From the NCBI GenBank assembly GCA_910587495.1, contig CAJUMT010000008.1, forward strand, positions 1-39,123: a DNA stretch of 39,123 bases, written 5' to 3'. The position numbers and the translations under genes were made by a program. Under the pieces are notes generated by a model. It made no database searches, was not told the origin of the DNA, and worked only from the letters and a program-made list of their open reading frames with translations. The stretch comes from an uncultured Lachnospiraceae bacterium. GTDB taxonomy: Bacteria > Bacillota_A > Clostridia > Lachnospirales > Lachnospiraceae. Every line of letters begins with the position of its first letter. Within the stretch, counting starts at the first letter, position 1. Positions 15,910 to 24,236 of the stretch are shown piece after piece.

Positions 15910-16027
15910 TCTCCTATTTATAGTTCCGCAACTCCACTCACAATGCCCCTGCACTGAGAGGATTTCCGGTCACAAAAAGACGCACCCGTAAATCCTCTCG
16001 GGCATTATCCGTTCCGTTGCTGTTTTT
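15910..16027 (-). repeat. Intercistronic ~115-bp hairpin element, copy A (between xylulokinase and DUF4867 genes)
   Basis: Second copy of the element at 15147-15261, in the same orientation. One of the three core differences changes the middle stem from a C-G to a U-G pair on the transcribed strand (ATAATGCCC opposite GGGCATTGT), so pairing is kept. It ends at the DUF4867 ribosome site (AGGAGA). Just outside it, at 16028-16040, a short echo (tatagttccgct) of the element's end may mark an older partial copy. Confidence 0.85.
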
Positions 16028-16069
16028 TATAGTTCCGCTCCGACCCTTCCAGTACCTGGGTCTTCGCTG

Positions 16070-17539
16070 TTATTGCATCATCTCAAATAATGGCTTACAT
16101 GCCGGATAGATCTTTTTAAACTGTTGGTAGCGCTCTTCATATCTGGCAGCCAGATCAGGGTCAGGGTCTATCGTGTCTACTATTTTTACCAGCCTGGAAG
16201 CTGCCGCTTCCACGCTCTCATACTCTCCGCAGGCCACAGCCGCCAGCATGGCGCCGCCAAGCGCCGGGCCTTCTTCGCTCTCTAGTACATCCACTTTAAT
16301 GTTCATGACGTTGGCGATAATTTTCTTCCAGAGAGGGCTTTTTGCGCCGCCTCCGCAGATTTTTGTACGCTCAATCCGGATACCCAGCGATTTTGCCACT
16401 TCAAAAGAGTCCCGGAGGGCAAACGCAACGCCCTCTAAGACAGCCTGCGTCATATCCGCCCGGGTAGTATCCATCGTCATGCCGATAAAAGTCCCCCGCG
16501 CTTTGGGGTCATTATGCGGAGACCGCTCGCCCATCAGATAGGGCAGGAAATATACATGATTTTCCCCCAGTTTTTCGATCGCCTTCTGTTCTTCTGCATA
16601 ATCCTTCGTACCGATAATCTCGTCCATCCACCATTTATTGCAGGAAGCCGCGCTGAGCATACATCCCATCAGATGATAATGCCCGTCCGCGTGAGCAAAT
16701 GCGTGAAGCGCATTATTTTCATCCACGCCAAAATTTTTGGAAGAAATAAAGATTGTCCCGCTGGTTCCCAGTGAAATATTACACATGCCCTCGCCGACGG
16801 TACCGGTGCCCACAGCCGCCGCCGCATTGTCTCCGGCTCCGGCCGCCACCTTTACTGTGGAAGGAATGCCCAGCTCATCTGCAATCCCGGGTAATATGGT
16901 CCCAACTGTCTCATAAGACTCATAGATGCCGGCAAGCTGTTCTTTATGGATGCCGCAGATATCCAGCATTTCTTTGGACCAACAGCGGTTCTTTACATCA
17001 AAAATCAACATACCGGACGCATCTGACACATCTGTACAATGTACACCTGTAAGTCTGTAGGCAATATAGTCTTTGGGCAGCATGATCTTTTTCATGCGGG
17101 CGAAATTCTGCGGCTCTTTATTTTTTACCCACAGGATCTTCGGAGCTGTAAAACCTGTAAATGAAATGTTTGCCGTATACCTGGAAAGTTTTTCTTTTCC
17201 AATAACATTGTTCAGATAATCGCACTCTTCCTGTGTACGTCCATCGTTCCACAAAATTGCAGGACGGATCACTTCATCTTTGTCATCCAGAATCACAAGT
17301 CCATGCATCTGCCCCCCAAAACTGATACCTGCCACCTTTTCTTTATCACAATCTAAAAGTAATTCCTTTAACCCTTCTATTGTCTTCGCATACCAGTCTT
17401 CAGGGTTCTGTTCCGACCACCCGGGATTGGGGAAATAAAGAGGATATTCACGCGATACGACTTTTTGAATCTTCCCTCCTGCATCCATCAGCAAGAGCTT
17501 GACCGCAGAGGTTCCCAGATCTACTCCAATATACAACAT
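16070..17539 (-). CDS. xylB: Xylulokinase (FGGY family carbohydrate kinase)
   Basis: This enzyme phosphorylates D-xylulose (or a related ketose) with ATP to give the 5-phosphate for the pentose phosphate pathway. It is 489 residues long, typical for XylB. The N-terminal FGGY domain opens with YIGVDLGTSAVK (phosphate-binding) and has SFGGQMHGLV, the xylulose-binding segment, and WNDGRT. The catalytic Asp is in VAAGAGDNAAAAVG near residue 235. The C-terminal domain has FLPYLMGERSPHNDP and KICGGGAKSPLWKK with the adenosine-binding loop. It is the first gene of the operon and follows AGGAGAAGCAT. A LacI-type operator lies over its likely transcription start. Because related ketoses are accepted by FGGY kinases, the true substrate depends on the downstream isomerase. 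Confidence 0.93.
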   Translation of the reverse strand: MLYIGVDLGTSAVKLLLMDAGGKIQKVVSREYPLYFPNPGWSEQNPEDWYAKTIEGLKELLLDCDKEKVAGISFGGQMHGLVILDDKDEVIRPAILWNDGRTQEECDYLNNVIGKEKLSRYTANISFTGFTAPKILWVKNKEPQNFARMKKIMLPKDYIAYRLTGVHCTDVSDASGMLIFDVKNRCWSKEMLDICGIHKEQLAGIYESYETVGTILPGIADELGIPSTVKVAAGAGDNAAAAVGTGTVGEGMCNISLGTSGTIFISSKNFGVDENNALHAFAHADGHYHLMGCMLSAASCNKWWMDEIIGTKDYAEEQKAIEKLGENHVYFLPYLMGERSPHNDPKARGTFIGMTMDTTRADMTQAVLEGVAFALRDSFEVAKSLGIRIERTKICGGGAKSPLWKKIIANVMNIKVDVLESEEGPALGGAMLAAVACGEYESVEAAASRLVKIVDTIDPDPDLAARYEERYQQFKKIYPACKPLFEMMQ

Positions 17540-17615
17540 ATGCTTCTCCTATCACAGTTTTGCACCTCTCATTTACCGATATTGACAGCATAGAGAGGCG
17601 TTATTTTATTTTTTG

Positions 17616-17642
17616 CGTGTCCGAGCACGTTTTGTTATTATA
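17616..17642 (-). promoter_or_regulatory. Probable xylB promoter -10 with overlapping LacI-type operator
   Basis: On the minus strand a perfect TATAAT (17637-17642) is followed 7 bases later by the imperfect palindrome CGTGCTCGGACACG (17616-17629), which covers the expected start of transcription. The palindrome resembles the perfect one at 17770-17783. I see no good -35 element. A bound repressor here would block initiation of the xylB operon (inference). Confidence 0.6.
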
Positions 17643-17769
17643 CTACCTCATGTGTCTGTTATTTGCAAGTTTTTTTCTTATTTCTTTTTATTTTTATGAA
17701 TATTATCTAAATTTTTCCTTCTGTTCTCTAAAATGAAGGCGGTTTTTTGTGCAATTTTTATATCTTTAG

Positions 17770-17783
17770 TGTGTCCGGACACA
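17770..17783. promoter_or_regulatory. Perfect 14-bp palindromic operator for the LacI-type regulator
   Basis: TGTGTCCGGACACA is a perfect palindrome with the central CG typical of LacI-family operators. It lies 10 bases upstream of the regulator's -35 box, and its centre is 154 bases from the related site near the xylB start, so looping between the two is possible. Confidence 0.7.
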
Positions 17784-17793
17784 TTATAAAAGA

Positions 17794-17822
17794 TTGACAG
17801 TTTTTGCAATATCCGATATATT
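17794..17822 (+). promoter_or_regulatory. Promoter of the LacI-type regulator gene
   Basis: A consensus TTGACA (17794-17799) and TATATT (17817-17822) are 17 bases apart. The regulator's ribosome site (AGGAGGG) and ATG follow within 30 bases. The rest of the 310-base gap between xylB and this gene is AT-rich, and I see nothing else in it besides the two operators and the xylB promoter. Confidence 0.75.
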
Positions 17823-17849
17823 TAAAACAGTATATTACAGGAGGGCTTT

Positions 17850-18863
17850 ATGACGACTATCAAAGAAATCGCGGATCTGGCCGGAGTTTCCCGGGGTACC
17901 GTAGACCGGGTACTTAATCACCGGGGGTCTGTAAATCCCAAAACAGCCGAAAAGGTCATGAATATTATTAAAGCGCTGGATTACCGCCCGAATAAAGCCG
18001 GAGCTGTGCTGGCCGCACAGAAAAAGAAATATAAGATAGGCGTCATTCTTTTCAGTGAGCATAACCCCTTTTTTGACGAAGTCATGGAAGGCGTCTGCAC
18101 AAAAGCGGCAGAACTGCAAGATTATGGAATCACCACCATTACAAAAAGGGTAGAATTTGATGTGGACGCCCAGCTTTCAGCCATCGATGAACTGTTGGAA
18201 GCCAAAATCCACGGCCTTTTACTGGCGCCTTATAATCATATCCGAATAAAAGAAAAAATAGATGAGCTGTCAGGACAGCAGATTCCTGTTGTCACAGTCA
18301 ATACAGATATCGACGGTTCCCGGCGGATGGCTTATGTGGGAAGCGACTATTTCCGCGGCGGATGCATGGCGGCAGGACTTCTGGCGCTTGTAACCAACGG
18401 CTCTGTGGAACTGCAGGTCATTACCGGTTCTAACAATGTGCTGTGCCACAGCGAACGGGTCAAAGGGCTTCACCATACGCTGGAGCATACCTATCCCCAG
18501 ATCCATGTGGCAGGCGTCTGGGAAAATCACGATGATGAGTTTGAAAGTTATGCTCTGATCCGGCAGCTTCTAAAAGAGCACCCTCAGACAGACGCCCTGT
18601 TCTTTGCCGCTGCCGGCGTATACGGAGGGTGTAAAGCCGTTCTGGAATCTGAATGTCACCCCAGAATCATCACGTTTGATGAAGTGCCCTCCACATTGGA
18701 TATGTTAAAAAAGGGGATTATCGCCGCCACCATCAGCCAGGAACCTTACAAACAGGGATTTTTGTCCCTCAGCATCCTGTTTGAATACCTGACCTCCGGC
18801 TTACAGCCGCAAAAAGAACGCAATTTTATAGAACATTCCATAAAAATACGGGAAAATATATAA
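17850..18863 (+). CDS. LacI family transcriptional regulator
   Basis: A 337-residue repressor-type protein. Residues 1-50 are the LacI helix-turn-helix and hinge (TTIKEIADLAGVSRGTVDRVLN, then DYRPNKAGAVLAAQKK). Residues 60-330 are a periplasmic-binding-like sugar-sensing domain with IGVILFSEHNPFFDEVMEGV and VVTVNTDIDGSRRMAYVGSDYF. The recognition helix reads GTVDRV rather than the common TTVSRV, which may go with an unusual operator. It is divergent from xylB, and two related palindromes in the gap are its probable sites, covering both the xylB operon and its own promoter. The inducer is unknown and is likely the pathway sugar or a metabolite. The gene is intact and followed by a terminator. 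Confidence 0.93.
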   Translation: MTTIKEIADLAGVSRGTVDRVLNHRGSVNPKTAEKVMNIIKALDYRPNKAGAVLAAQKKKYKIGVILFSEHNPFFDEVMEGVCTKAAELQDYGITTITKRVEFDVDAQLSAIDELLEAKIHGLLLAPYNHIRIKEKIDELSGQQIPVVTVNTDIDGSRRMAYVGSDYFRGGCMAAGLLALVTNGSVELQVITGSNNVLCHSERVKGLHHTLEHTYPQIHVAGVWENHDDEFESYALIRQLLKEHPQTDALFFAAAGVYGGCKAVLESECHPRIITFDEVPSTLDMLKKGIIAATISQEPYKQGFLSLSILFEYLTSGLQPQKERNFIEHSIKIRENI

Positions 18864-18866
18864 AGA

Positions 18867-18896
18867 CTGCCGGGAACTCTTCCTGGCAGCCTTTTT
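18867..18896 (+). terminator. Intrinsic terminator after the LacI-type gene
   Basis: CTGCCGGGAA (18867-18876) pairs with TTCCTGGCAG (18880-18889), with one G-T pair, and is followed by CCTTTTT. It lies 3 bases after the stop and separates two converging genes. A weaker T run on the other strand suggests it could also end mscL transcription. Confidence 0.8.
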
Positions 18897-18906
18897 AATA
18901 AAGTAC

Positions 18907-19338
18907 TTATTCATCCAGTTTTGATGTACAGTGAGGACATCTGGTAGCATGAATATCAATTTCAGACATACAGTAGGGACATTTTTTGGTGGTAGGCGCT
19001 TTGGGCTTCTCCTCCGGCTTTTTCATTACTTTGTCTTTTGCCGAGTTGATCACTTTCACCATGGTAAATACTACCAATGCGGTCAGAAGGAAATTGATGA
19101 CCGCGGAAAGGAACGCGCCGTAGGCCAGCGTCGCCGCATTATCCCCGATACCGAAAGATACGGACATACCCGCTATATTAAGTCCGTTGGTAATCAGAGA
19201 CAAGACCGGCATGAAAATATCATTGACCAGTGAATTTACGATCGCCGTAAACGCGCTACCGATGATTACACCGACTGCCATATCCATGACATTTCCTCTG
19301 GATATAAATTTCTTAAACTCATCAAAAAAGTTCTTCAT
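18907..19338 (-). CDS. mscL: Large-conductance mechanosensitive channel MscL with C-terminal zinc ribbon
   Basis: The first ~100 residues are a classic MscL subunit: amphipathic MKNFFDEFKKFISRGNVMDMAVGVIIGSAF (N-terminus and TM1 with the pore constriction), NDIFMPVLSLITNG and TM2 FLSAVINFLLTALVVFTMVK. It opens under membrane tension to release solutes during osmotic downshock, as a homopentamer. After a charged linker (KKPEEKPKAPTTKK) come two CxxC motifs, CPYC and CPHC, 14 residues apart, forming a short zinc-ribbon-like tail at residues 118-140. Ordinary MscL has an alpha-helical bundle here instead. Length is 143 residues. The gene lies 24 bases after a small Cys-containing gene and downstream of glyA. 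Confidence 0.95.
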   Translation of the reverse strand: MKNFFDEFKKFISRGNVMDMAVGVIIGSAFTAIVNSLVNDIFMPVLSLITNGLNIAGMSVSFGIGDNAATLAYGAFLSAVINFLLTALVVFTMVKVINSAKDKVMKKPEEKPKAPTTKKCPYCMSEIDIHATRCPHCTSKLDE

Positions 19339-19362
19339 AACATATCTTCCTCTCTTGTATCG

Positions 19363-19560
19363 TCAGCTCCGTTCCCGCTCTGTCGCCTCTTTATAGATCA
19401 GGCAGGCTGCACTGTTGGGACATTTTTCATAATTGCAGTCAAATTCCGTCAGTTTCAGAGAACCGTCCGGCTGACGTTCATACTCGCATGCCACAGTGCG
19501 GGTCTCGTTGCTGGTGCGGCAGAAACCGCTGATAAATGCTTCCTCTATCTCCCCTGCCAT
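19363..19560 (-). CDS. Small conserved-type Cys-containing protein of unknown function
   Basis: A 65-residue protein starting MAGEIEEAFISGFCRTSNETRTV and ending with a Cys cluster, FDCNYEKCPNSAACLIYKEA. Four Cys in total in the C-terminal half plus near residue 14 could bind metal or form disulfides. I do not recognise a characterised family. It starts 13 bases after the glyA stop, behind a GGGAG site that overlaps that stop, so it is probably translated with glyA. It precedes mscL by 24 bases. Short length and good ribosome site both support a real gene, but function is open. Confidence 0.7.
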   Translation of the reverse strand: MAGEIEEAFISGFCRTSNETRTVACEYERQPDGSLKLTEFDCNYEKCPNSAACLIYKEATERERS

Positions 19561-19573
19561 GCTGCCGCGCTCC

Positions 19574-20815
19574 CTACATACACAACGGATATTTCTCTGT
19601 CAACGCCTGTATCAGCGCTTTCGCTTTCGGCGCCGCAGATTCGCCAACTTTAAGCATCATGGCGATGGCATCCGCAATTACATCCATATCCTGCTCGTTT
19701 AAGCCGCGGCTGGTCACTGCTGCAGTACCCAGACGAATACCGCTTGTGACAAACGCGGAACGGGGTTCATTGGGGATCGTGTTCTTATTAGCTGTGATGT
19801 TGGCCAAATCCAGCAGGTTCTCCGCTTCCTTTCCGGAAACTTCCAAATTAGTCAGATCTACCAGCATCAGATGATTATCCGTGCCGCCGGACACGATCTT
19901 GATCCCGCGGTCCATCAACCCTTTGCAAAGTGCTTTTGCATTTTTCACGATATTTCTCTGATATTCTTTGTAGGCTTCACTCTGGCACTCTTTTAAGCAT
20001 ACTGCCTTAGCCGCGATCACATGCATCAGAGGACCGCCCTGAATACCCGGAAAGATCGCCTTGTTAAAATTGAACTTCTCCGCTGTAGCGGCGTCTGATA
20101 AAATCATGCCGCCCCTGGGGCCTCTTAAAGTCTTATGTGTAGTGGTGGTCGTCACATGCGCATACGGAATGGGGCTTGGATGTACGCCTGCCGCCACAAG
20201 GCCCGCAATATGCGCGATATCCACCATCAAATACGCACCCACCTCATCCGCGATCTCACGGAATCTTTTAAAGTCAATGATCCTTGCATAAGCACTGGCG
20301 CCTGCCACGATCAGTTTTGGTTTGCACTCCAACGCAATGCGGCGTACCTCATCATAATCAATAAACCCGTCATCATTGACGCCGTACTGATGTACTTCAA
20401 AATATTTGCCGGACATATTGGCAGGGCTTCCATGAGATAAATGTCCGCCATGAGCCAGATTCATGCCCAACACCCTGTCTCCCGGCTCCAGAATAGCAAA
20501 GAATACCGCCATATTCGCCTGTGCGCCGGAATGGGGCTGTACGTTGGCATACTCACAGCCAAAGACTTCTTTGGCGCGTTTGACAGCCAGTTCTTCCACT
20601 ACATCCACGCATTCGCAGCCGCCGTAATATCTCTTATGTGGATATCCTTCAGCGTATTTATTTGTCAGAGGACTGCCCATGGCAGCCATCACTGCTTTAC
20701 TTACCCAGTTTTCAGACGCGATCAGCTCGATATGGCTGTTCTGTCTCTCCATCTCATCGGTGATGGCCTGCGCCACCTCCGGGTCTACTGCTTTTACCTC
20801 GTCCAATGAGTACAT
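19574..20815 (-). CDS. glyA: Serine hydroxymethyltransferase
   Basis: This PLP enzyme converts serine and tetrahydrofolate to glycine and 5,10-methylene-tetrahydrofolate, the main source of one-carbon units. The 413-residue length is normal. Visible features are the N-terminal IELIASENWVSKAVMAAMGSPLTNKYAEGYP, the GARANMAVF-like PHSGAQANMAVF, the cofactor region LMVDIAHIAGLVAAGVHPSP, and the PLP-binding Lys in VTTTTTHKTLRGPRGGMIL. The C-terminal part has NLEVSGKEAENLLDLANITANKN. Start at 20815 follows AGGAGGAATTTAGG. The 125 bases upstream show no riboswitch-like structure to my eye. Confidence 0.97.
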   Translation of the reverse strand: MYSLDEVKAVDPEVAQAITDEMERQNSHIELIASENWVSKAVMAAMGSPLTNKYAEGYPHKRYYGGCECVDVVEELAVKRAKEVFGCEYANVQPHSGAQANMAVFFAILEPGDRVLGMNLAHGGHLSHGSPANMSGKYFEVHQYGVNDDGFIDYDEVRRIALECKPKLIVAGASAYARIIDFKRFREIADEVGAYLMVDIAHIAGLVAAGVHPSPIPYAHVTTTTTHKTLRGPRGGMILSDAATAEKFNFNKAIFPGIQGGPLMHVIAAKAVCLKECQSEAYKEYQRNIVKNAKALCKGLMDRGIKIVSGGTDNHLMLVDLTNLEVSGKEAENLLDLANITANKNTIPNEPRSAFVTSGIRLGTAAVTSRGLNEQDMDVIADAIAMMLKVGESAAPKAKALIQALTEKYPLCM

Positions 20816-20940
20816 AAACCTAAATTCCTCCTAATTGTAGTTCCACTGTTTATCGTTTTCAATAAATGTATTTGTGTAAAAGACATCTGTTTTTCACATG
20901 GCTACTACTTTACCATGTTACTTACATCTTGTCAAACCTT

Positions 20941-21702
20941 TTATTCATCCGACGACTCTGTTTCCGTTAAAGGCTCTATAGACATTAGTGTAAGGCCTCT
21001 GGCAGGCGCCGTCGGTCCTGCCTCCCTGCGGTCTTTTGCCTCAAGAATCTTCTGTATTTGTTCTGGCTCCCACTCGCCTCTCCCTATCTTCATTAGGGTG
21101 CCCGCGATGATGCGGACCATATTATAGAGGAAACCGTTTCCCGACACTCGTATGGTCAAAAGCTCGTCTTCCTTTAGTATCTGCAGGCTGTAAATCGTAC
21201 GGACGGTTGTATTCACCTGCGCGCCTGCCGCACAGAAACTTTTAAAATCATGCTCTCCGACAAGATAGGCCGCCGCCTGCCTCATCCGCTCCACATCCAG
21301 TGGATGATAAGTAAAATAAGTATGCAGGCGATAGGCCGGAAGCGGAAATTCCCTGTTTAAAATCCGATATTCATACGTTTTTACTGTATGCAAATACCGG
21401 GGATGATACGCTGGCTCCACCTCACAGGAATGCTGGATACGGATATCCTCCGGAAGTCTCTGATTCAAAGCATAGGAAAATTTATCTCCGGGCATCCGGA
21501 CATTCGTGTCAAAGACAGCTATATTTCCCATAGCGTGAACGCCGGAATCCGTCCGACTCGCCCCCATTACATGAACAGTTTCCCCCGTCATCTCGCTCAA
21601 TATACGGTTTAACACCGATTCTATAGTCTCTCCATTCTTCTGTATCTGCCAGCCTTTGTAATTCGTCCCGTCATAAGCTACCACCAGTTTGATCCGTTTC
21701 AT
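20941..21702 (-). CDS. truA: tRNA pseudouridine synthase A
   Basis: TruA converts uridines 38-40 in the tRNA anticodon stem-loop to pseudouridine. The protein has 253 residues. It opens MKRIKLVVAYDGTNYKGWQIQ, the catalytic Asp lies in GASRTDSGVHAMGNIAVF near residue 52, and YEYRILNREFPLPAYRLHTY and GNGFLYNMVRIIAGTLMKIGRG are standard for the family. Its start overlaps the ecfT stop by four bases (ATGA), so the two are translationally coupled. The ecfA1-ecfA2-ecfT-truA order is a widespread Firmicutes arrangement. Confidence 0.97.
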   Translation of the reverse strand: MKRIKLVVAYDGTNYKGWQIQKNGETIESVLNRILSEMTGETVHVMGASRTDSGVHAMGNIAVFDTNVRMPGDKFSYALNQRLPEDIRIQHSCEVEPAYHPRYLHTVKTYEYRILNREFPLPAYRLHTYFTYHPLDVERMRQAAAYLVGEHDFKSFCAAGAQVNTTVRTIYSLQILKEDELLTIRVSGNGFLYNMVRIIAGTLMKIGRGEWEPEQIQKILEAKDRREAGPTAPARGLTLMSIEPLTETESSDE

Positions 21703-22505
21703 GTAAAATACCTTCCCACCAGGATCATCACAATCAAATAGCAGCAGACGACACCATAGGCCGTCTTATCCTTGCTTTCATAGTGAAGCGGTTTCATTTT
21801 CGTCCTGCCATCCCCGCCATGATAGCAGCGGGCCTCCATAGCCATGGCCAGGTCGTTGGCACGGCGAAAAGCCGAAATAAAAAGCGGTACTAAAAGCGGC
21901 ACCATGGCCCTGGCTTTCTGAATCAAATTCCCGGTCTCAAAATCAGCCCCCCTGGCGATCTGGGCTTTCATAATTTTATCTGTCTCTTCTAACAGGATCG
22001 GAATAAAACGAAGGGCAATGGACATCATCATAGCAATCTCATGCACCGGCACCCGTACTCGTTTCAAAGGTCCCAAAAGTTTTTCCAGTCCGTCCGTCAG
22101 GTCATTGGGCGTGGTCGTCAACGTCATAACAGAAGACCCAATAATTAGATAAATCAGACGGATTGCCATAAATACCGCCGTCCTGATCCCCTGGTCCGTA
22201 ATCCGGAAGATGCCCCATCTCCAAAGCACAATCTCTCCGTCTATCAAAAACAGGTTAAAGACCGCCGTAAGTACCAAAAGCAGGACGATTGCCTTCAACC
22301 CTTTCGTAATATATTTAAAAGGCACTTTTGACAATTTTATAACAATCCCTAAAAAAAGGGTGGCAACCGCATATCCGGCGATCCCGTTTGCCACAAAAAG
22401 GGAGATCACATAGATGACTGTCGTCACCAGCTTCACCCTGGGGTCCAGCTGATGGATGACGGACTTCGCCGGATAGTATTGCCCTAATGTAATGTCTCGA
22501 ATCAT
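21699..22505 (-). CDS. ecfT: Energy-coupling factor transporter transmembrane protein EcfT
   Basis: This is the membrane scaffold of a group II ECF transporter, which links the two ATPases to interchangeable vitamin or metal-binding S components encoded elsewhere. The 268 residues include about five or six hydrophobic helices (for example LVTTVIYVISLFVANGIAGYAV) and the two cytoplasmic coupling-helix motifs with Ala-Arg-Gly: MKAQIARGADFE and MAMEARCYHGGDGR. It lies 13 bases after ecfA2 and overlaps truA. It is shared by many substrates in this group, so no single cargo can be assigned. Confidence 0.95.
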   Translation of the reverse strand: MIRDITLGQYYPAKSVIHQLDPRVKLVTTVIYVISLFVANGIAGYAVATLFLGIVIKLSKVPFKYITKGLKAIVLLLVLTAVFNLFLIDGEIVLWRWGIFRITDQGIRTAVFMAIRLIYLIIGSSVMTLTTTPNDLTDGLEKLLGPLKRVRVPVHEIAMMMSIALRFIPILLEETDKIMKAQIARGADFETGNLIQKARAMVPLLVPLFISAFRRANDLAMAMEARCYHGGDGRTKMKPLHYESKDKTAYGVVCCYLIVMILVGRYFT

Positions 22506-22518
22506 GGTATCACCCCTG

Positions 22519-23367
22519 TCAACCTTTCAGCCAGTTCTCTATGGCATCCGCCGCTTCCTGGATGGTGGTCGCATCTGTATCTACATCCGCGCCTTTTGCT
22601 TTCAATTCCTGCATCAAATATGTCACCTGGGGCGCGGCAAGCCCAATTTCTTCCAATTCCTTGTAATGCCGAAATACTTCTTTAGGCACACCGTCGAATT
22701 TCACCTGCCCATGGTTCATAACAATGATGCGGTCCACATACCTGGCCACATCCTCCATGCTGTGGGAAACTAAAACGATCGTAATGCCCCGTTCCTTTTG
22801 AAGCCTGGCAATCTGATCCAGGATTTCATCCCTTCCTTTGGGGTCTAACCCTGCCGTAGGCTCGTCTAAGATCAGCATCTTAGGCTCCATGGCCAGCACA
22901 CCGGCAATAGCCACCCGCCTTTTCTGTCCGCCGGACAATTCAAAAGGAGAACGCCTGTCGTATTCTTCCTTCATACCCACCAGCCGCAGGGCGGCTTTGG
23001 CCTTTTCTTCTGCCTCTTCCTTGGAAAAACCCAGATTCTTAGGTCCAAAACACACATCCGTCAACACATCAATCTCAAACAGCTGATGCTCCGGATACTG
23101 GAAGACCAGTCCCACCTTACTGCGCAACTCCTTCATGGAAAAGCCCTCCCCATAAATATCCTTTCCATTATAATAGATCGTCCCGCCGGTGGCTTTCATA
23201 AGACCGTTTAAATGCTGCACCAGTGTGGATTTACCGGAACCGGTATGTCCGATCAAACCCACAAACTGGCCGTCCGGAATTTCCAGATTGATATCTTTTA
23301 AAGCATGTATCTCATAGGCTGTGCCTTCTGCATAGGTATAATTTACATTTTTGACTTTAATCGCCAT
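22519..23367 (-). CDS. ecfA2: Energy-coupling factor transporter ATP-binding protein EcfA2
   Basis: The second ATPase of the ECF module, 282 residues. Walker A is GLIGHTGSGKSTLVQHLN, the Q-loop is VFQYPEHQLFEIDVL, the signature is LSGGQKRRVAIAGVLA and Walker B is MLILDEPTAGLDP, followed by the switch His in LVSHSMEDVA. The FEIDV segment after the Q-loop is characteristic of EcfA2. It starts within the end of ecfA1 (25-base overlap) and precedes ecfT by 13 bases. It forms a heterodimer with EcfA1. Confidence 0.95.
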   Translation of the reverse strand: MAIKVKNVNYTYAEGTAYEIHALKDINLEIPDGQFVGLIGHTGSGKSTLVQHLNGLMKATGGTIYYNGKDIYGEGFSMKELRSKVGLVFQYPEHQLFEIDVLTDVCFGPKNLGFSKEEAEEKAKAALRLVGMKEEYDRRSPFELSGGQKRRVAIAGVLAMEPKMLILDEPTAGLDPKGRDEILDQIARLQKERGITIVLVSHSMEDVARYVDRIIVMNHGQVKFDGVPKEVFRHYKELEEIGLAAPQVTYLMQELKAKGADVDTDATTIQEAADAIENWLKG

Positions 23368-24197
23368 AATTCATCCACCAGTTCTTCATTACTCAGTATT
23401 CCGTCCGGAAGAAGTATACCCCGTTTCTTAAGCTCATAAGCTAAAAGCGTCGCCTGCGGCACATCCAGACGAAGCTTTTTTAGTTCTTCCACTTCAGAAA
23501 ATATTTCCTTTGGCGTTCCCTGCATGACCACTTTTCCGCTGTCCATAACAAAGACATGGTCTGCCTCTATCACCTCTTCCATATAATGGGTGATCAAAAG
23601 AATCGTGATTCCTTCTTCTCTATTTAACTTCTGCGCTGTCTTTATGACGCTTTTGCGGCCGTTGGGGTCCAGCATGGCAGTGGGTTCGTCCAAAACAATG
23701 CATCTTGGATGCATGGCCATGACGCCCGCAATGGCCACCCGCTGCTTCTGTCCGCCGGACAATTTATTGGGGGAATGGTGACGGTATTTTAACATGCCTA
23801 CCGCGCTTAAGCTTTCTTCCACCCGCTTCCAGATCTCGTCTGTGGGCACTCCTAAATTCTCCGGCCCAAATCCCACATCCTCTTCCACCACGGTACCGAT
23901 GATCTGGTTATCCGGGTTCTGAAAAACCATCCCCGCATCCTGGCGGATGTCCCATAGCTTATCCTCGTCTTTTGTATCCATGCCGTCCACAAAAAGCGTC
24001 CCCTCTGTAGGTGTCAGGATGGCGTTGATATGCTTGGCTAATGTGGATTTGCCGGAGCCGTTATGACCCAGGATAGCAATAAATGCCCCCGGCCTGATAT
24101 GCAGGTTTACATGATCTACCGCCCTTTTCTTTTCTTCCACATTTCCTTCTTCATCCAGCCGTTCATAATCAAATGTGAGCCCTTCTGCCCGTATCAT
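23343..24197 (-). CDS. ecfA1: Energy-coupling factor transporter ATP-binding protein EcfA1
   Basis: The first ATPase of the ECF module, 284 residues. Walker A is ILGHNGSGKSTLAKHIN, the Q-loop is VFQNPDNQIIGTVV (the NQIIG run typical of EcfA1), the signature is LSGGQKQRVAIAGVMA, Walker B is CIVLDEPTAMLDP and the switch His is in LITHYMEEV. It is the first gene of the ecfA1-ecfA2-ecfT-truA operon, with GGAGAAAAAGT before the ATG and a good promoter 40 bases upstream. Confidence 0.95.
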   Translation of the reverse strand: MIRAEGLTFDYERLDEEGNVEEKKRAVDHVNLHIRPGAFIAILGHNGSGKSTLAKHINAILTPTEGTLFVDGMDTKDEDKLWDIRQDAGMVFQNPDNQIIGTVVEEDVGFGPENLGVPTDEIWKRVEESLSAVGMLKYRHHSPNKLSGGQKQRVAIAGVMAMHPRCIVLDEPTAMLDPNGRKSVIKTAQKLNREEGITILLITHYMEEVIEADHVFVMDSGKVVMQGTPKEIFSEVEELKKLRLDVPQATLLAYELKKRGILLPDGILSNEELVDELWRLKSKM

Positions 24198-24236
24198 ACT
24201 TTTTCTCCTTGGAAAAATGCTGTAAAATCAGATATG

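Noticed and set aside
20834..20862. A TTGAAA-17-TACAAT promoter-like pair upstream of glyA
   Set aside because: Transcription would start inside the ribosome site, so despite good spacing it is unlikely to be the functional promoter.
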